A stretch of DNA of 64,000 nt from Planococcus halocryophilus. Lineage in GTDB: Bacteria > Bacillota > Bacilli > Bacillales_A > Planococcaceae. The DNA lies in contig NZ_JAKVTG010000014.1 of assembly GCF_022489025.1 (NCBI RefSeq), positions 22,911 through 86,910 on the forward strand. The letters run 5' to 3'. Below are positions 56,921-64,000 of this stretch, in pieces (the first letter of the stretch is position 1; each line of letters starts with the position of its first letter). Below the pieces are notes generated by a model. The model made no database searches. It was given only the letters and a program-made list of their open reading frames with translations, and was not told the origin of the DNA. The translations under genes were made by a program, and so were the position numbers.

Positions 56921-58004
56921 ATATGGCATTTTCAAGACCTGTGTCTACTTCTTCTGAATGATAGTTCAAGTAAGCGATGATAAGTAAGTCTAGATGCTCT
57001 AGTTGTTCTTCGTAATCTAAAATAGCTGATAACACATGCATTAAATGATAAACCGAAAATTCACCTTCATTTTCTTCGTGTGCTAAATTGATTTCTTTTA
57101 CAAAAATTGTCATGACTTCATTGCGTCTCATGACAGCATCAGTCCCAGAACCTTCGCTATGTTCGGGACGTAATTTACCAACATATTTCATGTAAAGTTG
57201 CTCATGGTAACTCGCCAAACTTTCTAATCGCTCTTGAACCATCATATGAAAGTGCTCAGGAAGTTCCATTAGTTCATTTTCAAAACGGTTCAAGCGTTTT
57301 AAAACTTCTAAGCTCTTTTTCGATGTGGCAATCATTTGACGGTACAGGACCAATTTTCGTGCTTTTGCATATTGCTGCTTCTTGGTGTAGCTACGTTCTT
57401 CTTTATAAAATGAATACCATTGATCAACTTTTATTAATTTCTCTGTTAATTTATCAATGTCTTCTTTAACAGAGGCATGATCAGATGCATGACGGATCGA
57501 AACGCGAATCCAACGAATCACTTCTTCACTAACAGAATGAATGGACGTAAACAAACGGGTTTCGTATTTAGGTGGCAGAAATATCATATTTACGATAAAG
57601 GCAGATATAATTCCAAGCATAACAGTGGAAATTCTGAGCGACGCAAAAGTTAAGAAGTTCGTAGAATGAGAATCCATAATGATGATAATCGTTACTAATG
57701 TTAAAGGAACGGTATTTTCTAACTTTAACTTCAGCATGACGACAATGGCTAATATTGCTGCTATACCAATGGTTAAATAATTACTGCCAAGTGTTAGAAC
57801 AAAAACTATCGCTATTGTGGCACCAATCAAATTTCCATAAATTTGATCGAGTAATGTTAAGTAAGAACGGTAAATAGATGGCTGGATAGCGAAAATTGCT
57901 GCTACCCCTGCGAAAACAGGAGAAGGCAAATCCAATAAGTTGGCCAAATACAAGGCCATAGAAATGGCCACGCCAGTTTTAAAGATACGTGCACCTAATT
58001 TCAT
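56919..58004 (-). CDS. Aromatic acid exporter (FUSC/ArAE) family protein, YgaE-like
   Basis: The 361-residue protein has an N-terminal membrane half of about six helices (MKLGARIFKTGVAISMALYLANLLDLPSPVFAGVAAIFAIQPSIYRSY). The C-terminal cytosolic helical domain is rich in charged residues. The arrangement fits the ArAE family, proposed to export aromatic acids. The B. subtilis relative ygaE lies next to gsaB, as here. AAGGAG precedes ATG 58004. It is 39 bases downstream of hemL, so the two may share a transcript. Confidence 0.88.
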   Translation of the reverse strand: MKLGARIFKTGVAISMALYLANLLDLPSPVFAGVAAIFAIQPSIYRSYLTLLDQIYGNLIGATIAIVFVLTLGSNYLTIGIAAILAIVVMLKLKLENTVPLTLVTIIIIMDSHSTNFLTFASLRISTVMLGIISAFIVNMIFLPPKYETRLFTSIHSVSEEVIRWIRVSIRHASDHASVKEDIDKLTEKLIKVDQWYSFYKEERSYTKKQQYAKARKLVLYRQMIATSKKSLEVLKRLNRFENELMELPEHFHMMVQERLESLASYHEQLYMKYVGKLRPEHSEGSGTDAVMRRNEVMTIFVKEINLAHEENEGEFSVYHLMHVLSAILDYEEQLEHLDLLIIAYLNYHSEEVDTGLENAI

Positions 58005-58043
58005 ATGCTTAGGGACTCCTTCCTCAAAAACGATTTACGTTAA

Positions 58044-59330
58044 TTATAACTGTTTAAACGCCTTACGTACCGCTTGAATAGAAAAATCTATATCTTCTTC
58101 TGTATGTTCAGTTGTTAAAAACCAAGCTTCGTATTTTGATGGAGCAAGATTGATACCTTGAGCGAGCATCAATTTAAAGAAACGACCAAAAATTTCACCA
58201 TCAGATTTTTCTGCATGTTCGTAATTTTCTACTGTTATATCAGTAAAGTAAATGGTTAATGCACCTTTTAGTCGATTTACAGTAATCGTAACATCAAATT
58301 CTTCAGCAGCTGCTAGTATTCCTTTTTCTAGTTTTTCTCCAAGTTTGTCCATTTTGTCATAGACACCATCTTGACGAAGAACTTCTAAACAAGCAATTCC
58401 AGCTTGTATCGAGGCAGGGTTTCCAGCCATTGTACCTGCTTGATAAGCGGGACCTAGGGGAGCCACTGTTTCCATAATTTCTTTTTTACCGCCATAAGCG
58501 CCGATTGGTAAACCACCACCAATAATTTTTCCGAGCGCGGTAAGGTCTGGTGTCAACCCGAGCATGTCTTGAGCACCCCCGTAATGGAAACGAAAAGCGG
58601 TAATTACTTCGTCATAGACAATTAATGCCCCTTTTTCATGAGCAATGCGGTGAACTTCTTTCAAGTAACCTTCTTTTGGTTCAACAATCCCGAAATTACC
58701 AACAATCGGTTCGACGAGAAGACAAGCAATTTCTTCGCCCCAACGATCCATCGCTTCTGTAAATGCTTCTAAGTCATTAAAAGGGACCGTGATCACTTCT
58801 TCAGCGATGGATTTTGGAACACCTGCTGAATCGGGCGTGCCAAGTGTTGCAGGACCAGATCCGGCAGCTACAAGAACTAAATCAGAATGTCCATGATAAC
58901 AACCTGCAAACTTCATAATTTTTGTTCGTCCTGTATAAGCGCGCGATACGCGGATTGTTGTCATAACTGCTTCGGTTCCGCTGTTTACAAAACGAACTCT
59001 ATCCATATTCGGCATTGCTTCTTTCAACATTTTAGCGAAAGTAATTTCGTGACGTGTTGGAGTTCCATAAAGCAAACCTGTTTCTGCTGCGTGTGTAATC
59101 GCTTTTGTTATATGTGGATGAGCATGACCTGTGATGATCGGTCCGTATGCCGCTAGATAGTCTATGTATTTATTGCCATCAACGTCCCAAAAATAAGCGC
59201 CTTTACCTCGTTCCATTGCGATAGGGGATCCGCCACCGACTGCTTTAAAGGATCTTGATGGACTGTTAACTCCGCCGACGATGTGTTGTAATGCTTCTTT
59301 ATGTAGCTCTTCTGATGTCGAATGATTCAT
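58044..59330 (-). CDS. hemL: Glutamate-1-semialdehyde 2,1-aminomutase (HemL/GsaB)
   Basis: The 428-residue PLP enzyme forms 5-aminolevulinate for heme and cobalamin synthesis. The PLP lysine is Lys268 ([18 protein letters not shown]). Other family marks are [36 protein letters not shown], and [17 protein letters not shown]. The position next to a ygaE-like gene and bcp matches gsaB, the second aminomutase of B. subtilis. hemL of the hemAXCDBL cluster would be elsewhere. GAGGCAA precedes ATG 59330. Confidence 0.94.
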   Translation of the reverse strand: MNHSTSEELHKEALQHIVGGVNSPSRSFKAVGGGSPIAMERGKGAYFWDVDGNKYIDYLAAYGPIITGHAHPHITKAITHAAETGLLYGTPTRHEITFAKMLKEAMPNMDRVRFVNSGTEAVMTTIRVSRAYTGRTKIMKFAGCYHGHSDLVLVAAGSGPATLGTPDSAGVPKSIAEEVITVPFNDLEAFTEAMDRWGEEIACLLVEPIVGNFGIVEPKEGYLKEVHRIAHEKGALIVYDEVITAFRFHYGGAQDMLGLTPDLTALGKIIGGGLPIGAYGGKKEIMETVAPLGPAYQAGTMAGNPASIQAGIACLEVLRQDGVYDKMDKLGEKLEKGILAAAEEFDVTITVNRLKGALTIYFTDITVENYEHAEKSDGEIFGRFFKLMLAQGINLAPSKYEAWFLTTEHTEEDIDFSIQAVRKAFKQL

Positions 59331-59454
59331 TGAATGATTGCCTCCTATTGATTAAACTCTTCTTTATTGTAGACAACCTTGTTGCGAAACGCCAAAGAAA
59401 TTGAAACTAAGCTCCGTGTTCGGTACGATAGAAGGAAGAAAAGGAGTGTTTATG

Positions 59455-59931
59455 ATGACTGCAGTTGAAGGTATGCAAGCACCAGAATTTTCATTAAAAA
59501 ATGAAGCAGGAGAAACTGTTTCACTAAAGGAGTTTGCTGGCGATAAATACGTAGTGCTTTATTTTTATCCGAAAGACATGACTCCTGGTTGTACGACACA
59601 AGCATGCGACTTTCGGGATGCACAAGCTAATTTTTCTGAACTGAATGCGGTAATTTTAGGAGTAAGTGCAGATTCAGAAGACCGTCACAATAAATTTATC
59701 GAAAAACACGGTTTGCCATTTTCACTCTTAGTAGACGAAGACCACCAAATGTCTGAGGATTACGGCGTCTGGGTAGAGAAGAACATGTACGGTAAAAAAT
59801 TCATGGGCATTGAGCGTTCGACTTTCCTGATCGACCCAACAGGTACCATTGTCAAAGCGTGGCGCAAAGTGAAAGTGCCAAATCACATTCAAGACGTTTT
59901 AGAAACCTTGAAAACAATAAGTAACCAATAA
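59455..59931 (+). CDS. bcp: Thiol peroxidase Bcp (peroxiredoxin Q)
   Basis: The 158-residue peroxiredoxin has a peroxidatic Cys46 and resolving Cys51 (TPGCTTQACDFRD), the arrangement of PrxQ/BCP enzymes that reduce hydrogen peroxide and alkyl peroxides with thioredoxin. Conserved WRKVKVPNHIQDVLETL ends the protein. The AAGGAG site at 59441-59446 fits ATG 59455 best (8 bases); 59452 is an in-frame alternative. It diverges from hemL. The B. subtilis homologue is ygaF, two genes before perR. Confidence 0.93.
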   Translation: MTAVEGMQAPEFSLKNEAGETVSLKEFAGDKYVVLYFYPKDMTPGCTTQACDFRDAQANFSELNAVILGVSADSEDRHNKFIEKHGLPFSLLVDEDHQMSEDYGVWVEKNMYGKKFMGIERSTFLIDPTGTIVKAWRKVKVPNHIQDVLETLKTISNQ

Positions 59932-59945
59932 GAAGGGAGACGTTT

Positions 59946-60887
59946 ATGGAGATTTTATTTACATTTGTCCCACGAGTCGATCAACAACAAAGAATCATAG
60001 AAGAATTCCCAGAAGTTGATTTCTATTTTCTTTACCGCGATAAAACACGGTTATCATCCGCGGATATCATTGTTACTTATGGAGAAGACTTGACTGCAGT
60101 AGATATTGAATCGGCTGTAAAAGTAAAATGGATTATGGTAGCCAGTGCGGGGATTGAAAAACTGCCACATCAAGCGATTGAATCACGCGGTATTACCGTG
60201 TCGAATGTAAGAGGGATTCATAAAACACCAATGGCTGAATCAGCTTTAGCTCATTTACTGGCTTTAAAGCGCGCGTTACCAGTCATTTATCAAAATCAAC
60301 GCAATCAACAATGGGAGCGAAAAATACGTTCTTCAGAGTTAAGTGGGACGACCGCATTGATTCTTGGGCCAGGAGCTATTGGAGCAGAAATCGGTCGATT
60401 GCTTCAAGCCTTTGGTGTCCATACGATTGGCTGTAACCGCTCTGGTGCACAGGCTGAAAATATGGATGAAATGGTTTCTTTCGAAAAAATATTAGAAAAG
60501 CTTCCGGAAGCAGATTATGTTATCTCGGTTTTACCAAGTACAGATGAAACTAAACAGCTTTTAAAAGAAGAGCATTTCAAAGCAATGAAAGATACGGTCA
60601 TCTTTATGAATTTCGGTAGAGGTGATTTGGTTGCGGATAGCGTTCTATTAAATGCATTGCAAGAAAACGAAATAGCGTTTGCTGTGTTAGATGTCTTCGA
60701 ACAAGAACCGCTTCCTGCAGATCATCCTTATTGGTCAATGGATAATGTTGTTGTCTCACCGCATATTTCTAGCAAATCAGGAAAGTATGTGGACCGTACA
60801 CTCGATATCTTTATTCCGAATTTGAAAAAATGGCTTATTGATCAATCCGTTCCAACTAATCTAGTCGATATGGAAAAGGGGTATTAA
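59946..60887 (+). CDS. D-2-hydroxyacid dehydrogenase family protein
   Basis: The 313-residue NAD(P)-dependent enzyme has a nucleotide-binding ALILGPGAIGAEIGRLLQAFG. The catalytic Arg lies in NFGRGDLV, the Glu in LDVFEQEPLPADHPYW, and the His in VVSPHISSK. The N terminus is short. The substrate is unknown; relatives act on glyoxylate, hydroxypyruvate or phosphoglycerate. It lies 14 bases after bcp and two before the cobalamin adenosyltransferase, so the three probably form one operon. Its place between bcp and perR is not found in B. subtilis. Confidence 0.9.
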   Translation: MEILFTFVPRVDQQQRIIEEFPEVDFYFLYRDKTRLSSADIIVTYGEDLTAVDIESAVKVKWIMVASAGIEKLPHQAIESRGITVSNVRGIHKTPMAESALAHLLALKRALPVIYQNQRNQQWERKIRSSELSGTTALILGPGAIGAEIGRLLQAFGVHTIGCNRSGAQAENMDEMVSFEKILEKLPEADYVISVLPSTDETKQLLKEEHFKAMKDTVIFMNFGRGDLVADSVLLNALQENEIAFAVLDVFEQEPLPADHPYWSMDNVVVSPHISSKSGKYVDRTLDIFIPNLKKWLIDQSVPTNLVDMEKGY

Positions 60888-60889
60888 GC

Positions 60890-61441
60890 ATGAAAATTTA
60901 TACGAAAACTGGCGACAAAGGGACAACTTCACTCGTTTACGGAACTCGAGTAGCTAAAAACGATGCAGTAGTAGAGGCTTACGGAACATGTGACGAAGCA
61001 AATACATTAATTGGTTTAGCAGTCGGGCACTTAAATACTGAGTTCTTCGATGAAAAAGAAGAACTTTTAAAAGTCTTTCATGAAATCCAGACCACTTTAT
61101 TTCATGTAGGAGCAGAACTTGCTACGCCGAAAGGAAAAGAAGTGAAATGGAAACTAGCAGAAGAAGATATCTCAAAGCTCGAACAATGGATCGATCATTA
61201 TGATGATGCAGTTCCGACGCTCAGTAATTTCATATTGCCAGGTGGACATCCGTCTGGAGCCACTCTTCACGTAGCAAGAACTGTAGTTAGAAGAGCTGAG
61301 CGGACTGTGTTATCTATTGGAAGCGATGTTTCACCAAATGTTTTGGCGTACTTGAACCGGTTGTCGGATTTCTTATTCGTGGCAGCACGCCTTGTTAATC
61401 AGCGGCTGGGTCGAGTAGAAAGAGGTTTACACGAAAAATAA
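60890..61441 (+). CDS. Cob(I)yrinic acid a,c-diamide adenosyltransferase, PduO type
   Basis: The 183-residue corrinoid adenosyltransferase transfers the adenosyl group of ATP to cob(I)alamin. PduO marks are the N-terminal ATP motif MKIYTKTGDKGTTSLVYGTRV, VEAYGTCDEANTLIG, FILPGGHPSGATLHVARTVVRRAER, and LAYLNRLSDFLFVAAR. It resembles B. subtilis YvqK. Only two bases separate it from the dehydrogenase stop. A perR promoter lies in the next gap. Confidence 0.93.
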   Translation: MKIYTKTGDKGTTSLVYGTRVAKNDAVVEAYGTCDEANTLIGLAVGHLNTEFFDEKEELLKVFHEIQTTLFHVGAELATPKGKEVKWKLAEEDISKLEQWIDHYDDAVPTLSNFILPGGHPSGATLHVARTVVRRAERTVLSIGSDVSPNVLAYLNRLSDFLFVAARLVNQRLGRVERGLHEK

Positions 61442-61481
61442 AGCAAAAATGCGTGACAAACGGCGGTAGTATAGTGATTTC

Positions 61482-61511
61482 TTGACACTTGACACTTTTA
61501 TTAGGTACACT
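61482..61511 (+). promoter_or_regulatory. Promoter of perR
   Basis: TTGACA (61482-61487) with TACACT (61506-61511) at 18 bases. A second TTGACA lies at 61489-61494. The PerR box starts three bases downstream of the -10. Confidence 0.6.
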
Positions 61512-61513
61512 GT

Positions 61514-61528
61514 TTATAACAATTATAA
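61514..61528. promoter_or_regulatory. PerR box
   Basis: TTATAACAATTATAA matches the PerR/Fur-family consensus TTATAATNATTATAA at all but one base. It lies at the likely transcription start of perR, so perR is probably autoregulated, as in B. subtilis. Confidence 0.85.
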
Positions 61529-61561
61529 TGTAAGAATCTATATGAAGTGAGGTGCACGGCG

Positions 61562-62005
61562 ATGTCTGAAGTACAATTAAAAGACGCGCTTGATGCTTTG
61601 AAGTCAACAGGTGTAAGAATCACGCCCCAACGTCACGCGATTTTGGAGTATATGATTCATTCAACAAACCACCCGACAGCGGATGACATTTATCGCGCGC
61701 TTGAAAAAACGTTTCCTAATATGAGTGTTGCAACTGTTTATAATAATTTACGCGTGTTCAGAAAAGCAGGGTTGGTAAAAGAATTAACATATGGTGATTC
61801 TTCAAGCCGTTTTGACTTTGTTACACACGACCATTATCATATTATCTGTAATGACTGCGGGAAAATAGTTGATTTCCATTATCCAGGACTCGACGAAGTT
61901 GAACATTTAGCTTCGCATGTAACAGGATTCCAAGTGGATTATCATCGCCTTGAGATATACGGAACATGCCAAGGTTGCTTAACTAAAACGGCGACGGCCC
62001 AATAA
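61562..62005 (+). CDS. perR: Peroxide-responsive repressor PerR
   Basis: The 147-residue Fur-family metalloregulator has ligands at the same residue numbers as B. subtilis PerR. The regulatory site is His37, Asp85, His91, His93; the structural zinc site is Cys96, Cys99, Cys136, Cys139. Peroxide oxidises iron-site histidines and releases DNA. A GAGGTG site precedes ATG 61562 (the frame is open upstream). The box at 61514-61528 implies autoregulation. Next to bcp, it is placed as in B. subtilis. Confidence 0.97.
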   Translation: MSEVQLKDALDALKSTGVRITPQRHAILEYMIHSTNHPTADDIYRALEKTFPNMSVATVYNNLRVFRKAGLVKELTYGDSSSRFDFVTHDHYHIICNDCGKIVDFHYPGLDEVEHLASHVTGFQVDYHRLEIYGTCQGCLTKTATAQ

Positions 62006-62014
62006 AATATTCAA

Positions 62015-62056
62015 AATAAAAACATCCAGCGATTTTTTTCGCTGGATGTTTTTATT
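62015..62056. terminator. Bidirectional terminator between perR and ygzB
   Basis: A 17-bp stem (62015-62031 with 62040-62056) with flanking A/T. Confidence 0.9.
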
Positions 62057-62405
62057 GTTGTGAGCTTTTTTTATTGTAGTCCTGATCAAACTCTTTACCT
62101 TCAAGAGAACGATCCATTGTTAAAGGCTCGTTGCAATGCATGCAAATATCTACGCGACCCAGCATTTTTGTGTGCTTTCCACAATTCGGACATTCAACTG
62201 GTACGGTTTTCATGGACAGCAACCCAATCCAAGCATAAACACCTGTACTTCCGATAATTGCGAGGACACCAAGCAGCATTAAGATGACCATTACAATCGG
62301 TTGGTTTCTGAAGTATATGCCAACATACATAATAACAATGCCGATGAAGATCAAAGCTAACGCAAACGTACGAATGCGATTGATTTTATTTTTATAAGGT
62401 TTCAT
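62052..62405 (-). CDS. YgzB family (DUF2614) zinc-ribbon membrane protein
   Basis: The 117-residue protein has two membrane helices (residues 12-60). They are followed by a cytosolic zinc ribbon: [12 protein letters not shown] and CMHCNEPL (C-x2-C and C-x2-C). It ends in a charged tail. The function is unknown. The position after perR and before ygxA on the minus strand matches ygzB in B. subtilis. GGAGG precedes ATG 62405. Confidence 0.92.
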   Translation of the reverse strand: MKPYKNKINRIRTFALALIFIGIVIMYVGIYFRNQPIVMVILMLLGVLAIIGSTGVYAWIGLLSMKTVPVECPNCGKHTKMLGRVDICMHCNEPLTMDRSLEGKEFDQDYNKKSSQQ

Positions 62406-62506
62406 GGTTTATTTCCTCCTTGCATCCATCATACTATATCATAAATGTTCTTAAAAAGTGATAGCGGTTTTGAAATGAAGGAATCCGTAGTAAATATGTC
62501 GAAATA

Positions 62507-62614
62507 GAGAAAAGCAGAAGTAGATCTGTTTAGCTTTGATGTTTCAGAAAAAGAGAACGGGTGAGCCCGACAAACGCTAGGGAAATGAAAACAAGCTGGA
62601 GTTTATGACTAGCC
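62507..62614. repeat. Diverged copy of the dispersed hairpin repeat
   Basis: It has GAAAAGCAGAAG at its left end, GAGCCCGACAAACGCTAG in the middle and GCTGGAGTTTATGACT on the right. These resemble the 34069-34187 element (GAAAAGCTGAAG, TTCGACAGGCATAAG, GACTTATGACC) in order but with many changes. I call it a diverged family member with caution. It lies in the gap between ygzB and ygxA. Confidence 0.45.
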
Positions 62615-62666
62615 ATTCCTCAAATTTTAAGAAGGAATGCGATAGAGACAGCAAGGAGTGAGAATG

Positions 62667-63533
62667 ATGGAACAAATACTACGTCCTATTTATCAAGAGC
62701 GCGCCAGTCAGGAAAGTACACTTGGGGTAATCTTAGTCGAGAAAAGAGAGAAAGTCAGTCAGATTACAGACACTTTTGACTCGATATTGTTGATTATCAC
62801 GAAAGAAAACGAAACACCAGTGTTTACAAAACATTACACGTATTTAGATAAAAAAGCTGCGATGCACATCGTTACGGAAAAGCAATTACATAAATGGTTA
62901 TTGCTTGGTACGAATCGTAAAATAGTCGATTGGCTATTTTATGGCCGTGTAATTTATGATCGCAACGAATTTATGGAGAAGCTAAAGACTGAACTCAAAG
63001 ATTATCCCTTCTATGGTCGTAAAATTAAAATGGGCATGGAGTTCGCTAAACTAATCCGACGCTATATGGAAGGAAAATCATTTTTTGAAGAAAAGAACTA
63101 TATGGATGCCTATCATCATATGGTAGAATCACTCCATCATTTAGCTCGGTTAGCCGTTCTTGAAAATGGATTGCCGCCAGAAGTAACGGTTTGGTCTCAA
63201 GTTAAACAAATGGAACCAGCGATTTATAAATTGTATGAAGAGTTAATATCGAGTGATGAACCAATTGACAAACGATTGGAATTATTATTCTTGGCAAGTG
63301 AATTCTATATTCATTCAAGAACAAAAGACGGGGCTCTTCATATAAGAGAAGTAATGGAAAAACAAAGCAGCTGGACCATTCAAGAGTTGCACGAGCAGGA
63401 AGAGTTGAAAAACTACTCTTCAGATCTAGAAGTTTTCATTGAATTTCTTGTGGAGAAGGATCTTATTTCTATTAATGGCGTCACAACGAAGAGTGAAGGC
63501 GTCTTCCACAGGTATTATTATGTGAAAAACTAA
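62667..63533 (+). CDS. YgxA nucleotidyltransferase-like protein
   Basis: The 288-residue protein matches YgxA of B. subtilis in position (just before an rrn operon) and in sequence pattern: LRPIYQERASQESTLGVILVEKRE at the start, DSILLIITKENETPVFTKHY, and a helical C-terminal half (MDAYHHMVESLHHLARLAVLENGLPPEVTVW). It has a nucleotidyltransferase-like fold, but I do not see a clear catalytic GS..D..D motif, so activity is doubtful. AAGGAG fits ATG 62667 (8 bases) or 62664 (5 bases). Confidence 0.85.
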   Translation: MEQILRPIYQERASQESTLGVILVEKREKVSQITDTFDSILLIITKENETPVFTKHYTYLDKKAAMHIVTEKQLHKWLLLGTNRKIVDWLFYGRVIYDRNEFMEKLKTELKDYPFYGRKIKMGMEFAKLIRRYMEGKSFFEEKNYMDAYHHMVESLHHLARLAVLENGLPPEVTVWSQVKQMEPAIYKLYEELISSDEPIDKRLELLFLASEFYIHSRTKDGALHIREVMEKQSSWTIQELHEQEELKNYSSDLEVFIEFLVEKDLISINGVTTKSEGVFHRYYYVKN

Positions 63534-63626
63534 ATAAGAAATCTCTAGAGAAGCAATTGGCATATAAAGACGGCTGGCATTCATAACGCATTGGGTTCTC
63601 TGTGTAATCAGCAGGGAAGTGTTGTT

Positions 63627-63689
63627 AACATCCGACAAATAATTTGGCGAGAGAGTCGATCGACTTTTTGAGAAAGTAGTCTGGATGTT
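63627..63689. ncRNA. Possible structured RNA element upstream of the rrn-type promoters
   Basis: Arms 63627-63636 and 63679-63689 pair as a 10-bp stem with one bulge (AACATCC-GAC with GTC-T-GGATGTT). They enclose a perfect 12-base palindrome AGTCGATCGACT (63654-63665) followed by five T. It lies between ygxA and the promoters at 63869. It could be a terminator complex of ygxA or a small RNA. I do not recognise a known family. Confidence 0.35.
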
Positions 63690-63724
63690 CGCAGGCTATT
63701 ATTACTTATAAAGTAGATAAAGCA

Positions 63725-63774
63725 AAACTGTTGCTATAAGTCGATTTATAGGACTTTTAGCAACAGTTTATTTT
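63725..63774 (+). terminator. Likely terminator upstream of the rrn-type promoters
   Basis: A 12-bp stem (63725-63736 with 63758-63769), with an inner AAGTC/GACTT pairing, is followed by a weak T run (ATTTT). It lies about 190 bases after ygxA. Confidence 0.6.
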
Positions 63775-63868
63775 CGATGAGAATGTCTGAAAAGTAGTAG
63801 AAGGATAATGATTTAAAAGCGTGTTAATTAAGAGGATAAAGTTTTTTTGAATTTTTTTGCTTTAATCG

Positions 63869-63898
63869 TTGACATCTATGAGAGGTATGTATTATGAT
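63869..63898 (+). promoter_or_regulatory. Strong promoter P1 (probable rrn operon)
   Basis: TTGACA (63869-63874) with TATGAT (63893-63898) at 18 bases. Together with P2 it forms a tandem pair typical of Bacillales rRNA operons. In B. subtilis rrnD follows ygxA, which supports this reading. Confidence 0.7.
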
Positions 63899-63945
63899 AA
63901 TACATGTCGCTAAGGGAAAATAAGTTTTTCACAATAATAAAAAGC

Positions 63946-63974
63946 TTGACTCTTTCATCGGACGATGTTAACTT
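63946..63974 (+). promoter_or_regulatory. Strong promoter P2 (probable rrn operon)
   Basis: TTGACT (63946-63951) with TAACTT (63969-63974) at 17 bases, about 75 bases downstream of P1. The window ends before any rRNA sequence can be seen. Confidence 0.6.
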
Positions 63975-64000
63975 AGAGAAGTTGCTTTTACAGAACGCAA

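Overview
The window looks like chromosomal DNA of a low-GC Gram-positive bacterium of the family Planococcaceae, most likely Planococcus. The basis is Bacillus-type ribosome binding sites, protein sequences close to Bacillus families but not identical, and gene order. No tool was run, so names rest on motifs and remembered family sequences. About 70 protein genes are annotated. No CRISPR array, prophage, insertion sequence or tRNA gene was seen. The window starts inside ligA and ends just upstream of what is probably an rRNA operon.

Layout. 1-7.2 kb: ligA end, camS, gatCAB, a thioredoxin-fold protein and dagK. 7.2-12.3 kb: a NUDIX hydrolase, a cytochrome bd operon (cydA-cydB plus a 36-codon cydS), rlmCD and an SRPBCC protein. 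12.3-22.2 kb: a Fur-regulated-basic-protein-like small gene, an amidase relic, a divergent TetR/MFS drug-efflux pair, a DEAD-box helicase with an M29 aminopeptidase and an SGNH hydrolase, an M20 deacylase, a TPP-riboswitch-controlled thiT, and map. 22-31.7 kb: a TspO-like protein, pepF, GNAT, DinB, carbonic anhydrase, mreBH, a second M29 aminopeptidase and a psuK-psuG pseudouridine operon. 31.7-43.3 kb: a flavin monooxygenase/methyltransferase pair of unknown substrate, dispersed repeats, an AgcS symporter, yfk-type genes, a ZosA-like P-type ATPase, OsmC, an MFS transporter and a second RlmCD paralogue.

43-64 kb follows, from memory, the Bacillus subtilis order yfhF-recX-yfhH-yfhJ-yfhP-mutY-fabL-ygaC-ygaD-ygaE-gsaB-bcp-perR-ygzB-ygxA-rrn. 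A five-gene oligopeptide/dipeptide ABC operon is inserted after ygaD. A hydroxyacid dehydrogenase and a cobalamin adenosyltransferase are inserted before perR. The sspK and sspE spore genes that B. subtilis has in this stretch are absent, as expected for a non-sporulating Planococcus.

Regulation readable from sequence: a TPP riboswitch with terminator (thiT), a PerR box in front of perR, paired TetR operator-like repeats between tetR and its efflux gene, an inverted repeat over the -10 box of psuK, a terminator inside the oligopeptide operon after the binding-protein gene, many bidirectional terminators between convergent genes, and tandem strong promoters at the right edge. The points most worth a second look are the apparent ATT start of mutY, the monooxygenase/methyltransferase pair whose last codons lie in a dispersed repeat, the structured element before the rrn-type promoters, the small cydS gene, and several dispersed hairpin repeats.
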